Source of the DNA: Listeria swaminathanii
Lineage (GTDB): Bacteria; Bacillota; Bacilli; Lactobacillales; Listeriaceae
NCBI RefSeq assembly: GCF_014229645.1
Contig: NZ_JAATOD010000002.1
Span: 310,001-374,000, forward strand
Direction of reading: 5' to 3'
Length of the DNA: 64,000 nucleotides
Part shown: in pieces, positions 36,050 through 45,480 of the stretch
Position numbering within the stretch: the first letter of the stretch is position 1
Layout: each line of letters begins with the position of its first letter
Made by a program: the position numbers and the translations under genes
The notes under the pieces: model-generated
Databases searched by the model: none
Seen by the model: the letters and a program-made list of their open reading frames with translations, nothing else
What the model was told of the DNA's origin: nothing

Positions 36050-36751
36050 CTAGGGAGATGTTACTTTTGTTTTTAATCTGCTACATGGGGTTTCGTATTT
36101 ATTCAATATGACGAAAGACTTCGAATTTTCTTCTAAAAAACCTGATTCTATCAACTTTCTACAGAGATGCGTAACTGAGCGTACAGATAGGTTAGAATAG
36201 TTAGCAATAATTTTTCTTGTGAAGCATTTCGGAATCCGGAGCATCCCTTCTTTTTCAGTGCCAAAAAAAATTCCTAATTGCTCTAACGACTCTTTCAAAC
36301 GACTTTCCCCATTACCGCGCATTAAATTGCATTTTTCGATAAGTACATTTTCGTGATTTCGATTATTTAGATATAAATAGAGCCACCCCTCTTGCATCCC
36401 AATAATCGAGCAAATGATATCCTCCTTATCGAATTCATATGCAGTAATTGTTTCAATGACTCTGGCAGTGTATACATTCGCTTCTGCCATAAAATAATCA
36501 TTTAAGCCAGCGATTTGGTTGGATCCTAAAAAACTTACTACATTTTGCTTTTTTTCCAATGAAACTATACCTTTTTCAATAAAGTAAACCCTTGCATTTA
36601 TTGTATCTTCAGTTAATAAAATCGTGTTAGTTGATATTTTTGTTTTTTTATACGGGACTTTGTTATTGATTAAAGTTTGTAGGAAGCATGTATACCCGAA
36701 TTCTTCTTCCAAAACTTTTTTACTATACAAATTTTCAAATACCGATTGCAT
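36050..36751 (-). CDS. Crp/Fnr (PrfA-like) family regulator
   Basis: 233 aa, the size of PrfA (237). The N-terminal cyclic-nucleotide-like beta barrel (about residues 30-115) shows YFIEKGIVSLEKKQNVVSFLG and GLNDYF; the C-terminal HTH (about 170-220) reads RKIIANYSNLSVRSVTHLCRKLIESGFLEE. No obvious ligand-binding signature for cAMP is seen. The gene points away from a similar regulator at 37230. Listeria encodes many such Crp-like paralogues with few known targets. Confidence 0.88.
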   Translation of the reverse strand: MQSVFENLYSKKVLEEEFGYTCFLQTLINNKVPYKKTKISTNTILLTEDTINARVYFIEKGIVSLEKKQNVVSFLGSNQIAGLNDYFMAEANVYTARVIETITAYEFDKEDIICSIIGMQEGWLYLYLNNRNHENVLIEKCNLMRGNGESRLKESLEQLGIFFGTEKEGMLRIPKCFTRKIIANYSNLSVRSVTHLCRKLIESGFLEENSKSFVILNKYETPCSRLKTKVTSP

Positions 36752-37229
36752 ATATTGTCATCTCATTTCTATTTTGGTTATTAGCAAATAGTTTTATAAT
36801 GCGATGAGTGGCTTCTTACAAGTGATGATACTACCAAACACTTTTAAAAGGAACCCAACAAAAAAACCAAACTTCCTACATTCCCCAACAATTTTTGACT
36901 TTTTTGTCACATTTAAAATTTATTCATTCTATCTATTATTTCGTTTGCATCTTTTAATACTTCTATTATAAGACAGCGCCTTCCACCCCACTTTTTCATC
37001 TAAAAGGTTTTGCGTATCCTTTTCTCAAAAACAGTACCTTGCGAAATACTTTTTTGCGGCATTATTTCCGTTTCTTTGCTATTTTCGCGATATTTTGAAC
37101 GATTCGTGAAAGTTTTTATTTGGTTATTTTGTTCTTCATGTATACTATTTTCGCAAAAACAGCCTTATTAGAGAATAACGTTTTAGCAGCTCAGGTTACG
37201 GGAAACAAATGGCATAAGGGGGGATTCGT
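36752..37229. other. intergenic region between two divergent Crp-like regulators
   Basis: 478 bases, AT-rich, with no supported gene. It carries both promoters; a TATACT element at about 37141-37146 is a possible -10 for the plus-strand gene. I found no clear PrfA-box-like palindrome (TTAACAnnTGTTAA). Confidence 0.5.
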
Positions 37230-37931
37230 ATGTATTTGAAAGAAACATTAGACCAATTTGCTTCGATTGATAATATTCTTAAACTTCTCAAGAAAAATCC
37301 TAGCTTTAATAAACACTGCAGGCAAGAACGGCTTCCGGAAAAAATGATAATGGCAGCGGATAAAACTAAAAACGATGTATATATAATAGAAGAAGGTTTT
37401 ATAAAATTAATATTCGCCGGGGATAGCAACCGTAATTTTTCTTATATTGTATCTAAAGGTGCGTTTCTTCATTTGCCTATTTATTCTGAGGATATACCGC
37501 AGCATACAGCAATGCTTTCACTCACTGATGTTGTATGGTGGAAAATTGATTTTCATTACTTTAAAACTATGATGGCGTTAGAAGATCCAAAAAATTATTT
37601 AATGCTCCATCAATTAGCTGAAACCAGAAAAAGATTATATCTGATTGCTTTTCAAGAACAATTACCTCCCCGCAAAAGAGTTTATTATGCTTTAAACATG
37701 ATGATTGATTTTGGTCTCGAAGTATCTGAAAAAGCAGTTGAGCTCCCGCCATTTTTAACTTATCAAGTTCTTGCTGATTATGCTAATACTTCTAAAAGTT
37801 ACTCGTCCAAAGTCCTCGGGGATTTACGAAAACAAGGCATTTTGGAGTCACAAAAAAAGCCCTGGCGCATTAATGATGTCCAGAAGTTTCAACATTTAAT
37901 GGAAACAAATATCCCACTTGTAAATAAATAA
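37230..37931 (+). CDS. Crp/Fnr (PrfA-like) family regulator
   Basis: 233 aa, the same length and plan as the divergent neighbour. The N-terminal sensor barrel (about 35-115, with NDVYIIEEGFIKLIFAGD) is followed by a C-terminal HTH (about 170-225, LTYQVLADYANTSKSYSSKVLGDLRKQGILES). The HTH helix lacks the usual RxTxSR signature, so its DNA target is likely unusual. AAGGGGGG upstream supports ATG 37230. It converges on the aldolase-PTS operon and shares a terminator with it. A role in that operon is possible but not shown. Confidence 0.88.
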   Translation: MYLKETLDQFASIDNILKLLKKNPSFNKHCRQERLPEKMIMAADKTKNDVYIIEEGFIKLIFAGDSNRNFSYIVSKGAFLHLPIYSEDIPQHTAMLSLTDVVWWKIDFHYFKTMMALEDPKNYLMLHQLAETRKRLYLIAFQEQLPPRKRVYYALNMMIDFGLEVSEKAVELPPFLTYQVLADYANTSKSYSSKVLGDLRKQGILESQKKPWRINDVQKFQHLMETNIPLVNK

Positions 37932-37966
37932 AAAAACTAAGAGCCAATTTTGACTCTTAGTTTTTT
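37931..37966 (+). terminator. bidirectional terminator
   Basis: A 13-bp stem (AAAAAACTAAGAG, 37931-37943, with 37954-37966) flanked by A and T runs ends the Crp-like gene and the convergent aldolase-PTS operon. Confidence 0.93.
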
Positions 37967-37971
37967 TCTAA

Positions 37972-38871
37972 TTAAATTAGTTCGCTTCGCCAAGCTGGTG
38001 TTTTTGCTTGTTGATATTTCTCCACTTGATTAACTGATTGGAACAGTTCCATTTTATATTTCACGACTTCTTTCGCTGCATCAATGCAGTCTGGGTAAAT
38101 TGCATTGGCGTCCCAAAGTTCTGTTGTACTTAAAATTTCACGGCATTTCTTATAAAAGGCGTATTTATAATCACTCGAAATGTTGACTTTTTGAATGCCA
38201 ATTTCAACTGCTGCTGCAATTTCGGCATCGGGATTTGCGGAACCACCATGGAGCACAAGCGGAATGTTCACTAGAGCTTGTATCTCTTTTAAAATATCCA
38301 GGCGTAATTTGGGTTCTTTGTCTTTTGGATAAATACCGTGAGCCGTTCCAATTGCAACTGCTAGCGTGTCGACTCCAGTACGGCTAATATATTCTTCCGC
38401 TTCTTCAGGTTTTGTATAAATAATCTCGCTGACGCCACCTTCAATGCTATTTCCCGTTTTCCCGATAGTTCCGAGTTCGCCTTCAACAGAAATGCCCAAT
38501 TTATGACAAACATCAACGACTTCTTTTGTCACTCGAATATTTTCTTCAAAAGGTAATAGTGAGCCATCAATCATCACTGAACTAAAGCCGCAACGCACTG
38601 CTCGCATCACATCGCCCATGTTATCACCATGATCCAAATGAAGTACAAATGGCACTGGACTATTTTTAATTCTCGCAAGTACATATTGGAAAAAATCATC
38701 TTTTGTAAAATCCAATTCCGTTGGATGCACGGCGATAATTGCTGGAGCATTATTTTTTTCGGCTTCTTCCACTACAACTCGCAAAAAGTTACTGTCTGCT
38801 ACATTAAATGCTCCTACAGCGAATTTATTCTCTTTGGCTACTTCTAATAATTGTTTCATATTTACTAACAT
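37972..38871 (-). CDS. class II fructose/tagatose-bisphosphate-type aldolase (distal copy)
   Basis: 299 aa. Class II aldolase with the catalytic and zinc residues in LHLDHGDN, the AIGTAHGIYP segment and LVLHGGSANPD. It cleaves a ketose phosphate to glycerone phosphate plus an aldehyde; the substrate (fructose, tagatose or another ketose) cannot be fixed by sequence. It is the last gene of a PTS operon, 16 bases after a second aldolase gene. The two differ clearly in sequence and both keep their active-site motifs. Confidence 0.9.
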   Translation of the reverse strand: MLVNMKQLLEVAKENKFAVGAFNVADSNFLRVVVEEAEKNNAPAIIAVHPTELDFTKDDFFQYVLARIKNSPVPFVLHLDHGDNMGDVMRAVRCGFSSVMIDGSLLPFEENIRVTKEVVDVCHKLGISVEGELGTIGKTGNSIEGGVSEIIYTKPEEAEEYISRTGVDTLAVAIGTAHGIYPKDKEPKLRLDILKEIQALVNIPLVLHGGSANPDAEIAAAVEIGIQKVNISSDYKYAFYKKCREILSTTELWDANAIYPDCIDAAKEVVKYKMELFQSVNQVEKYQQAKTPAWRSELI

Positions 38872-38887
38872 GTTTTCATTTCTCCTT

Positions 38888-39742
38888 TTAAAGTGATTTT
38901 CCGGTTGAACCGGATAGTTGAATATAATACTTAACAGCTTCTTTGCCGGCCTTCATTGTTTCATGGATTAAGTCGACATAGTTAATAGCTGGGTTTTCTT
39001 TTAAAGACGCTTTTATTTTATCGGCCTGCGCTTTCATAAAATCTGAGCCCACATTGATTTTATTAATACCGAGCCGAACAGACTCTCGGATATTTTCCGA
39101 CCCGCAACCAGAACCGCCATGCAATACAAGTGGCATGTTTGTTGCTGCCTTAATTTCACGAACAATATCAAACTGGAAAGCGGGCGTAAAGCCTTCTGGA
39201 TAATCACCGTGGGAAGAACCATACGAAATGGCTAGTGCATCAATTCCGGTTCGCTCTGCAAAATCAATTGCCACTTTGGGATTGGTATACATGTCTTGGT
39301 TCGTATAGTTATCCCCCGTCACCGCACCAATATTACCAACTTCCGCCTCGACACTTGCATTATAAACTTCCGCAAACTCGACCATTTTTTTCGTGATTGC
39401 AACGTTTTCTTCATAAGGATAACTAGAGGCATCCATCATCACACTGGAAAAACCGTCTGCCAAACATTGCTTCACTATCGCCACGTCTTGCCCGTGATCT
39501 AAATTAATCGCAACTTCCACGCTTGCTTCTTCTGCCATTTTTATAATCGGCTTCGTTAAAAATCGACTTCCTAAGTGGCTTGTTAAATGGTCTTGAAGTA
39601 AATCAATGATGATTGGCGCACGAAGTTCTTGAGCTGCATCGATTACCGCTCTTGCTGTTTCCAAGTTAAAACAATTAATCGCCATTACCGCGTAACGCTC
39701 TTTGTTCGCACGCGCCAACATTCCTTTCATCGAAACATACAT
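38888..39742 (-). CDS. class II fructose/tagatose-bisphosphate-type aldolase (proximal copy)
   Basis: 284 aa. Motifs INLDHGQD, ISYGSSHGDYP and LVLHGGSGCGSENI are those of GatY/KbaY/FbaA class II aldolases. ATG 39742 has GAGGAG upstream. It follows the PTS IIC gene by 18 bases. Because no ketose kinase gene is in the operon, this enzyme may cleave the PTS product directly, or an outside 1-phosphofructokinase is used. Confidence 0.9.
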   Translation of the reverse strand: MYVSMKGMLARANKERYAVMAINCFNLETARAVIDAAQELRAPIIIDLLQDHLTSHLGSRFLTKPIIKMAEEASVEVAINLDHGQDVAIVKQCLADGFSSVMMDASSYPYEENVAITKKMVEFAEVYNASVEAEVGNIGAVTGDNYTNQDMYTNPKVAIDFAERTGIDALAISYGSSHGDYPEGFTPAFQFDIVREIKAATNMPLVLHGGSGCGSENIRESVRLGINKINVGSDFMKAQADKIKASLKENPAINYVDLIHETMKAGKEAVKYYIQLSGSTGKSL

Positions 39743-39760
39743 TTGCCTTATCTCCTCGCC

Positions 39761-40858
39761 CTATGAAATTTTAATTCCAGACAAATCGACTTCCTCTTCT
39801 TCTTCCAAACCTTGATCTGCAATGAGTTCTTCTTCCTTGGTCGGCTCCCGTTTCAAGATAAGCAACATAGCTGCTGTGACACAAGTTCCTATCAGTAGCG
39901 CCAAGCAGAATAAAATTGGTTCGTTCATCGCTGGGACAATAAACATTCCGCCTGATGGAACTGGCGAACCAATCCCCCACGTCATACTAAGTCCTCCGCC
40001 AACCGCGGCCCCAAGTGTACAAGAAATAATAACGCGAATTGGATCCACTGCAGCAATCGGAATAACACCTTCTGTAATCATGCAAATCCCCATTGGAAAA
40101 GCGATTTTGATATTATCTTCTTCTGATTTTGTATATTTTTTCTTTTTAATCAGTTTGGAAACTACCCATGAAAGTGTAACTCCAAATGGCGGCACCATCG
40201 AGGCAAGTATTTTCACGGCTTCTGGTTCTTTAACACCTTCTAAAAGTAACCCATCGGCAAACAAGGAAGCGACTTTATTTACAGGTCCGCCAAAGTCAAA
40301 TGCTGCCATCGCGCCAAGTATAGCCCCGAAAACAAATCGCATACTGCCTTGCATTCCTTGTAAGAAGCTTGTCATCGCCTCCGTTGCCCAAACAATTGGA
40401 ACCCCAACAACGAAATACATCAAGAGCCCGATGACCAAACTACTAATAAGCGGAATAATCATCATCGGCATTAAACCTTGCGCCCATTTTGGCACTTTTA
40501 CATATCTGACAAGAATAAGGATAAAATAACCAACTAAGTACCCGCCGAGCATCCCACCTAAGAAACCAGCACCGATGGAATTGGCGATGAGCCCCATGAG
40601 GAGCCCTGGCGCGATCCCGGGCCTGTCTGCTATCGAATAGGCAATCGCTCCGGCAATAACTGGCGCAAGCAAGCCCATACCGAGAACACCGAGCGAAACG
40701 AGCGCATCTGGAATAGAATACGGCGCTTTATAATTTTCAATAACCTGTCCACTTGTTAAATTTCCAATGGCAATAAGTAACCCCGAGGCAACAACTAACG
40801 GTAACATATACGAAATCGCTGTAAGTGCATGTTTTTTGATTTGCAGTTTTTTCATCAT
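39761..40858 (-). CDS. PTS system fructose-type EIIC component
   Basis: 365 aa, about nine or ten membrane segments, with the FruA-type AFDFGGPVNKVAS and GMCMITEGVIPIAA-like (GICMITEGVIPIAAVDP) motifs. It forms the sugar channel and works with the separate IIB and IIA proteins encoded just upstream. The C-terminal end is highly acidic (EEEEEVD). It belongs to a six-gene operon starting with the PRD regulator at 43138. Confidence 0.93.
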   Translation of the reverse strand: MMKKLQIKKHALTAISYMLPLVVASGLLIAIGNLTSGQVIENYKAPYSIPDALVSLGVLGMGLLAPVIAGAIAYSIADRPGIAPGLLMGLIANSIGAGFLGGMLGGYLVGYFILILVRYVKVPKWAQGLMPMMIIPLISSLVIGLLMYFVVGVPIVWATEAMTSFLQGMQGSMRFVFGAILGAMAAFDFGGPVNKVASLFADGLLLEGVKEPEAVKILASMVPPFGVTLSWVVSKLIKKKKYTKSEEDNIKIAFPMGICMITEGVIPIAAVDPIRVIISCTLGAAVGGGLSMTWGIGSPVPSGGMFIVPAMNEPILFCLALLIGTCVTAAMLLILKREPTKEEELIADQGLEEEEEVDLSGIKIS

Positions 40859-40871
40859 ACCGGTTCACTCC

Positions 40872-41183
40872 CTAGTTATTTATTTCGTTGTCTATTTTAT
40901 TTATAATTTGTTTTGGTGCTTTAATTGCTAAATCAGTTGGAATTTCAACCACACGTTTCCCTTTAAAACGGTCTTTTCCGCTGATTTTAATATCGGCTGC
41001 AATGATAACCACATCGGCATTTTTCACCTGCTCTGCTGAAAGTTCGTCTTCAATACCAATCGTGCCTTGCGTTTCAATATGGATGGTATGCCCAAGCGCG
41101 ATTCCCGCTTTTGTTAGTTTTTCTTTGGCAATATACGTATGGGCAATGCCAGATGTACAAGCCGCGATTCCAATAATATTCAT
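40872..41183 (-). CDS. PTS system fructose-type EIIB component
   Basis: 103 aa. The phosphorylation site Cys9 lies in AACTSGIAHTYIAKEKL, the signature of fructose-type IIB. It accepts phosphate from the IIA protein encoded upstream and passes it to the sugar bound in IIC. Spaced 12-13 bases from both neighbours in the operon. Confidence 0.95.
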   Translation of the reverse strand: MNIIGIAACTSGIAHTYIAKEKLTKAGIALGHTIHIETQGTIGIEDELSAEQVKNADVVIIAADIKISGKDRFKGKRVVEIPTDLAIKAPKQIINKIDNEINN

Positions 41184-41195
41184 CCCAAACTCCTC

Positions 41196-41669
41196 CTAAT
41201 CCTGATTTTTGGCTAACAATTTAATAAAATCTTCTTTTGTCTGTACGGTTTGAAATTGTCTGATCACCTCATCATCTGCGAGTAAAATCGCTACTTTTTG
41301 AAGTAACTTGATATGGGTTGTTGTTGCATCTGAATTTTTCACGGCGAAAAGGATAATAATATTAACTGGCTTATCATCAAGCGACTCCCATTCTACCGGC
41401 TTGCTCGTTCTTCCAACTGCAATCGATGTATTCGTTACGCTAGCTGATTTACCGTGCGGAATGGCAACACCTTCGCCGAGTCCTGTTTTCCCTTCCTCTT
41501 CGCGATACAATACATCTGCTATAAAAGTATCTCTATCTGATACAGCGCCAGTTTCCACAAGTAAGTCGGTTAATTCTTCAATCACTTCTAACTTTGTCGT
41601 TGCTACTAAGTCCAAATTGACAAGTGCCGGACTTATTACTTTGCTAATATCTAATTCTTGAATATCCAT
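41196..41669 (-). CDS. PTS system fructose-type EIIA component
   Basis: 157 aa. The phosphorylation site is His72 in GVAIPHGKS, as in the PTS_EIIA_2 (fructose/mannitol) family. The general PTS proteins EI and HPr would phosphorylate it. It follows the PRD regulator by 11 bases. Confidence 0.95.
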   Translation of the reverse strand: MDIQELDISKVISPALVNLDLVATTKLEVIEELTDLLVETGAVSDRDTFIADVLYREEEGKTGLGEGVAIPHGKSASVTNTSIAVGRTSKPVEWESLDDKPVNIIILFAVKNSDATTTHIKLLQKVAILLADDEVIRQFQTVQTKEDFIKLLAKNQD

Positions 41670-41680
41670 GGGTTCGCCTC

Positions 41681-43138
41681 CTATAAAGTTTCCATCATTT
41701 TTTTCACCATCATTTTATCTTTCTCTGTAAACATCGCACTGACGAGCAGCGACGGGATTTCTTTGTTACTTTCTGCGTTGATTGTTGTTAGAATAAAATC
41801 AATATTCTGATAGTCTTGTAAGCTATTTTTGAATTTAGTAGATGATAAAACGTCTACTATTTCAACATCTGGAAAAGCTTTTTGAACTTTTACTTTTAAA
41901 AGTTCGGACGTTCCAATCCCGCTTGAACACATAATAATAATTCGTTTGACAAGTGGGGATGCTTCAATGTGTTTGGCGAAATATATCGTGATATAGCCAA
42001 CTTCATCATCAGATATCGTATTCAACTCAAAAGTTTTAGCAACATCGCGGGCGGTTTCTTTGATGATTTCAAACAGTTTGCCGTACTCTAATTTAATATC
42101 ACTTAACAAGTTGTTTTTTATGTTAATTTGATGGTTCATTCGGTTGACCATTGGCTTCATATGGCTGAGTAGCTCGATCTTTAATTGCTTTTTATTAATC
42201 GGCATATTGATTTTAGCCGCCACTTGGTTAATGTAAAAATCAGTCATTTCCTCTACAATAGGTAAAACTTTGCTTGGAACTAGTTCGATTTCATGGTTAA
42301 AACGAGAAGAAATTAAGTACTGTAAAAAATGGAATATTTCGCGCTTCGGTAACTTCATTTTTAAATATTGTTCAATCGCCTCAATAGCTTCCACTGCAAT
42401 CGTATGCAGCTTTTCATTCGTTACGAGATAATCGTCATCACTTTCGTTAAAGTCTTCCACCTCTCCTTGGCGAAAACGATTTATTAAAATATACAAATGC
42501 GAAAAGATGTTTATATCATATGGGTACGGAATGCTAATCATCAGCTTATTTTCAATAATTTCCATTTGCCTCACAATAAACTGAACATCGGCTTTATTGA
42601 GGTCGCTGTATTCCGTTTTCAAATCATCGTAGCTTGATAAATCTAGGTTATTAATCACTTCATTGATTGCTGTCCGAATATTTTCTTCCGTCCCAACAAC
42701 GCGTATTTCTTTTTGCCTTTTCTCAAGAGCCAAATCATATTTCTCGATGGATTGATTTAAAAGGGTAAAATCATTTTTTATCGAATTATAGCCAACGTAA
42801 TATCCTTCATATAATGTCGTTACGTTCAAATATTTAGGGGATTTAAATAATACTTGCAATAAGATTTTTTCGCGTCGTTCTGTTGGGGTATAGCCAAAAA
42901 TGTCACCAGTTGTTTCTAACTTTGCTTGAATATACGCCTTATAATCTAGTTTAAAACCACGCCCCTTTTCAGAAATAATAAGATCTTTTCCTTCTGTCGT
43001 GGCATTGATGTTTTTAATCTTGCGGTAAATGGTTTTAGAGGAAACGTCTAGAATTTCAGCTAGTTGCTTGGCTGTCAAAAAATCGTTTTTCGTTAAGAAC
43101 AAGTTAATTAATGCACGCTCCGTTTTGGTCAGAAGCAT
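41681..43138 (-). CDS. PRD-domain transcriptional regulator (BglG/MtlR type)
   Basis: 485 aa. N-terminal HTH (about residues 4-45, FLTAKQLAEILDVSSKTIYRKI) is followed by a second HTH-like region, two PRD domains with histidines in the middle, and a C-terminal EIIB-like domain with the cysteine motif MCSSGIGTSELL (about 405). The IIA-like domain found at the end of MtlR and LicR is missing. It should sense sugar flux by PTS phosphorylation and control its own operon. A cre site lies over its promoter. First gene of the operon, with CATCACCTCC giving a good binding site. Confidence 0.93.
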   Translation of the reverse strand: MLLTKTERALINLFLTKNDFLTAKQLAEILDVSSKTIYRKIKNINATTEGKDLIISEKGRGFKLDYKAYIQAKLETTGDIFGYTPTERREKILLQVLFKSPKYLNVTTLYEGYYVGYNSIKNDFTLLNQSIEKYDLALEKRQKEIRVVGTEENIRTAINEVINNLDLSSYDDLKTEYSDLNKADVQFIVRQMEIIENKLMISIPYPYDINIFSHLYILINRFRQGEVEDFNESDDDYLVTNEKLHTIAVEAIEAIEQYLKMKLPKREIFHFLQYLISSRFNHEIELVPSKVLPIVEEMTDFYINQVAAKINMPINKKQLKIELLSHMKPMVNRMNHQINIKNNLLSDIKLEYGKLFEIIKETARDVAKTFELNTISDDEVGYITIYFAKHIEASPLVKRIIIMCSSGIGTSELLKVKVQKAFPDVEIVDVLSSTKFKNSLQDYQNIDFILTTINAESNKEIPSLLVSAMFTEKDKMMVKKMMETL

Positions 43139-43161
43139 TTCATCACCTCCCTCTACGCTCT

Positions 43162-43191
43162 ATTATACACAAATAAAAGAAAACGGTTACA
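43162..43191 (-). promoter_or_regulatory. promoter and cre site of the PRD-PTS-aldolase operon
   Basis: On the minus strand a perfect TATAAT (43162-43167) lies 17 bases from a weak -35 (GTAACC, 43185-43190). AGAAAACGGTTACA (plus strand, 43178-43191) matches the cre consensus TGWAANCGNTNWCA at 13 of 14 positions and overlaps the -35. Confidence 0.75.
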
Positions 43192-43333
43192 CCAAGTTAT
43201 GTCCACTACACTAGACAATTTTTTGGCAAAGTTTGTGAAAAGCTAATTGCTGTAGCTCTTTACTTCTAGCAAGACAATCCCCCGATAAAACCGTATAATA
43301 AACACAGGGAAGATTTTAGAAAGGGGTGCTCAT

Positions 43334-44236
43334 GTGACGCTTGAACTACATAATGTGACGAAGAATTTTGGAACTAAAGTCGCGGTTAATGATCTATCGT
43401 TTCGCGTAGAACCAGGAAAAATACTCGGATTAATCGGACAAAATGGCGCTGGTAAAACAACTACCTTTCGTCTTATTTTGCATTTTTTAGAAGCAACTTC
43501 TGGGAAAATTACGTGGGACGGCAAAGAAGTAAGTAAAATTGATCCAAATATTATCGGCTATTTGCCTGAAGAACGCGGTTTATACCCAAATGTCACCATT
43601 GAAGAACAGTTGATATTTTTCGCCGAATTAAAAGGGTATCCAAAACAAAAAATTAAAGCAGAAATAGACGACTGGCTAGAACGCGCCGAAATTGTCGGCA
43701 AAAAAACAGACTTAATCAAAACACTATCCAAAGGAAATCAGCAGAAAATCCAGCTGTTAAGTACGATTATTCATCAACCAAAACTAGTTATTTTAGATGA
43801 ACCATTTAGCGGACTTGATCCTGTCAATGCAGAGATTTTGAAAAAATTTGTCTTTGATTTGCGTGCTTCTGGAGCGGCAATTATTTTCTCCAGCCATCGC
43901 ATGGAAAATGTCGAGGAACTTTGCGATTCCCTTTTAATGCTCAAAAAAGGAAACGTGGTACTTCAAGGAACGACCGAATCAGTAAAATCGGTATTTGGAC
44001 GCAAACGGATTTTGATTGAATCCAACCATACTGCTGCCGAACTCGCTGCTTTACCAGAAGTATTAAATGTAGAGACGCATCGTGATGGCGTCCTGCAACT
44101 GGAAATTGCCGAAGAAGCAGATGCGGAGAAAATTTTTGATTATGTGACAAAAGATGGTTTCATCCAAACGTTCAGCCTCCAAGCTCCAACGCTCGAAGAA
44201 ATTTTCAAATGGAAAGCTGGTGAGTCCAATGAGTAA
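43334..44236 (+). CDS. ABC transporter ATPase (NatA/YhaQ type)
   Basis: 300 aa from GTG 43334, with AAAGGGGTG upstream. Walker A GQNGAGKTT (35-43), signature LSKGNQQKIQ, Walker B LVILDEPFSGLDP, H-loop SSH. A C-terminal extension of about 80 residues is typical of exporters of the Nat/YhaQ group. The permease gene overlaps the stop codon by a few bases. Substrate is unknown; relatives extrude sodium or drugs. Confidence 0.92.
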   Translation: MTLELHNVTKNFGTKVAVNDLSFRVEPGKILGLIGQNGAGKTTTFRLILHFLEATSGKITWDGKEVSKIDPNIIGYLPEERGLYPNVTIEEQLIFFAELKGYPKQKIKAEIDDWLERAEIVGKKTDLIKTLSKGNQQKIQLLSTIIHQPKLVILDEPFSGLDPVNAEILKKFVFDLRASGAAIIFSSHRMENVEELCDSLLMLKKGNVVLQGTTESVKSVFGRKRILIESNHTAAELAALPEVLNVETHRDGVLQLEIAEEADAEKIFDYVTKDGFIQTFSLQAPTLEEIFKWKAGESNE

Positions 44237-45464
44237 ATTTTGGGTGATAACCAAGCAAGTTTACAAACGACGAGTGAAAACTAAATCATTTTTAATTTCG
44301 CTATTGTTCCCAGTTTTAATCGCGGCACTGATTGCTGGTATTCCAAAAATGGTGGACTATTTTGACTCTAGTAGTGATATTACAAAAATTGCGGTACTTT
44401 CTGACGATCCTGTTTTTGCTAAATCACTAGCCGCAGACAAAAATCATTTCGAAGTAAATACAACCATTAAAGACAAAAAAACCGCCCAGTCCGCTTTGAA
44501 AAAAGGTGATATCGACGGATTTGTCACGATTACGCAAGAAAATGATACTGTTGGCGCGATTTATACGACTCAGGAAACAGCCGGACAAGATGTTATTACT
44601 CGTTTAACTGAAGACCTGACAGCTACGAAAATCGCCGAAAAAGCAGCTGCATATAAAATCACCAATGAACAATTGCAGTCAATTACATCTCCTGTCTCTG
44701 TGACAAATGATTTAGAATCCAATAACCAGCTAACCAACCACGAAAAAGATGTCATGAGCGCAGCGGTACTTATTTTAACGCTCGTTATCTTCATCTTCGT
44801 TATGAGTTACGCAAACATTGTTGCCTCTGAAATCGCTACAGAAAAAGGCACACGAATTATGGAAGTCATTTTATCAAGCGTATCGGCGACGACACACTTA
44901 TTTGCCAAACTAACAGCGATCATTTTTATGCTTCTGACGCAAATTGGGTTTTATGTCGTTTGTGGCGCGGTCGTTCTAATTGCTGGCCGTAACACAGAAA
45001 TGGTCCAAAACGTCTTAGATCAAATTGCTGTTTTCCCAGCCTACTATCTTGTGCTAAATTTACTATTTGTTATTTTAGGTTTACTGTTATATATTTTACT
45101 CGCAGCAATGATTGGTTCGATGGTCCCAAATGTCGAAACCGTTGCCCAGTTTATTTATCCGATGACGATTCTAGCAATTATCGGCTACTGGGGATCGATT
45201 GCAGCAGCTAACGCACCGGACAATTTACTCGTTGTTATCGGCTCGTACATTCCGACCTTTTCACCGATGATGATGTTAGCGAGAATGGACTTATTATCCG
45301 TTTCGACTATCGGCATCTTTAGTTCACTTGCCATTCTCCTTGCGAGCGTGGTGGGCGCCTTTTTCCTTACCGTTCGCCTTTATCAAGGAAATGTCCTGCT
45401 ATATAGCAACGACGGCTTATGGAAAACTTGGAAAACCTCCTTATCCTATGCAAAAAGAAAATAA
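44229..45464 (+). CDS. ABC-2 type permease (NatB/YhaP type)
   Basis: 411 aa from ATG 44229, which overlaps the ATPase gene by 8 bases. One N-terminal helix (about 20-40), a large extracytoplasmic domain (about 45-180), then about five C-terminal helices, the standard NatB arrangement. The motif ATEKGTRIMEVILSSVSATTHLFAKL is the conserved cytoplasmic segment of this family. It works with the upstream ATPase as an exporter. Confidence 0.92.
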   Translation: MSKFWVITKQVYKRRVKTKSFLISLLFPVLIAALIAGIPKMVDYFDSSSDITKIAVLSDDPVFAKSLAADKNHFEVNTTIKDKKTAQSALKKGDIDGFVTITQENDTVGAIYTTQETAGQDVITRLTEDLTATKIAEKAAAYKITNEQLQSITSPVSVTNDLESNNQLTNHEKDVMSAAVLILTLVIFIFVMSYANIVASEIATEKGTRIMEVILSSVSATTHLFAKLTAIIFMLLTQIGFYVVCGAVVLIAGRNTEMVQNVLDQIAVFPAYYLVLNLLFVILGLLLYILLAAMIGSMVPNVETVAQFIYPMTILAIIGYWGSIAAANAPDNLLVVIGSYIPTFSPMMMLARMDLLSVSTIGIFSSLAILLASVVGAFFLTVRLYQGNVLLYSNDGLWKTWKTSLSYAKRK

Positions 45465-45480
45465 AGAAAGTTGGTAAATT

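Noticed and set aside
39822-40529. 235-aa plus-strand open frame opposite the PTS IIC gene
   Set aside because: It is the complementary shadow of IIC, rich in Ile/Ser/Pro, without a binding site.
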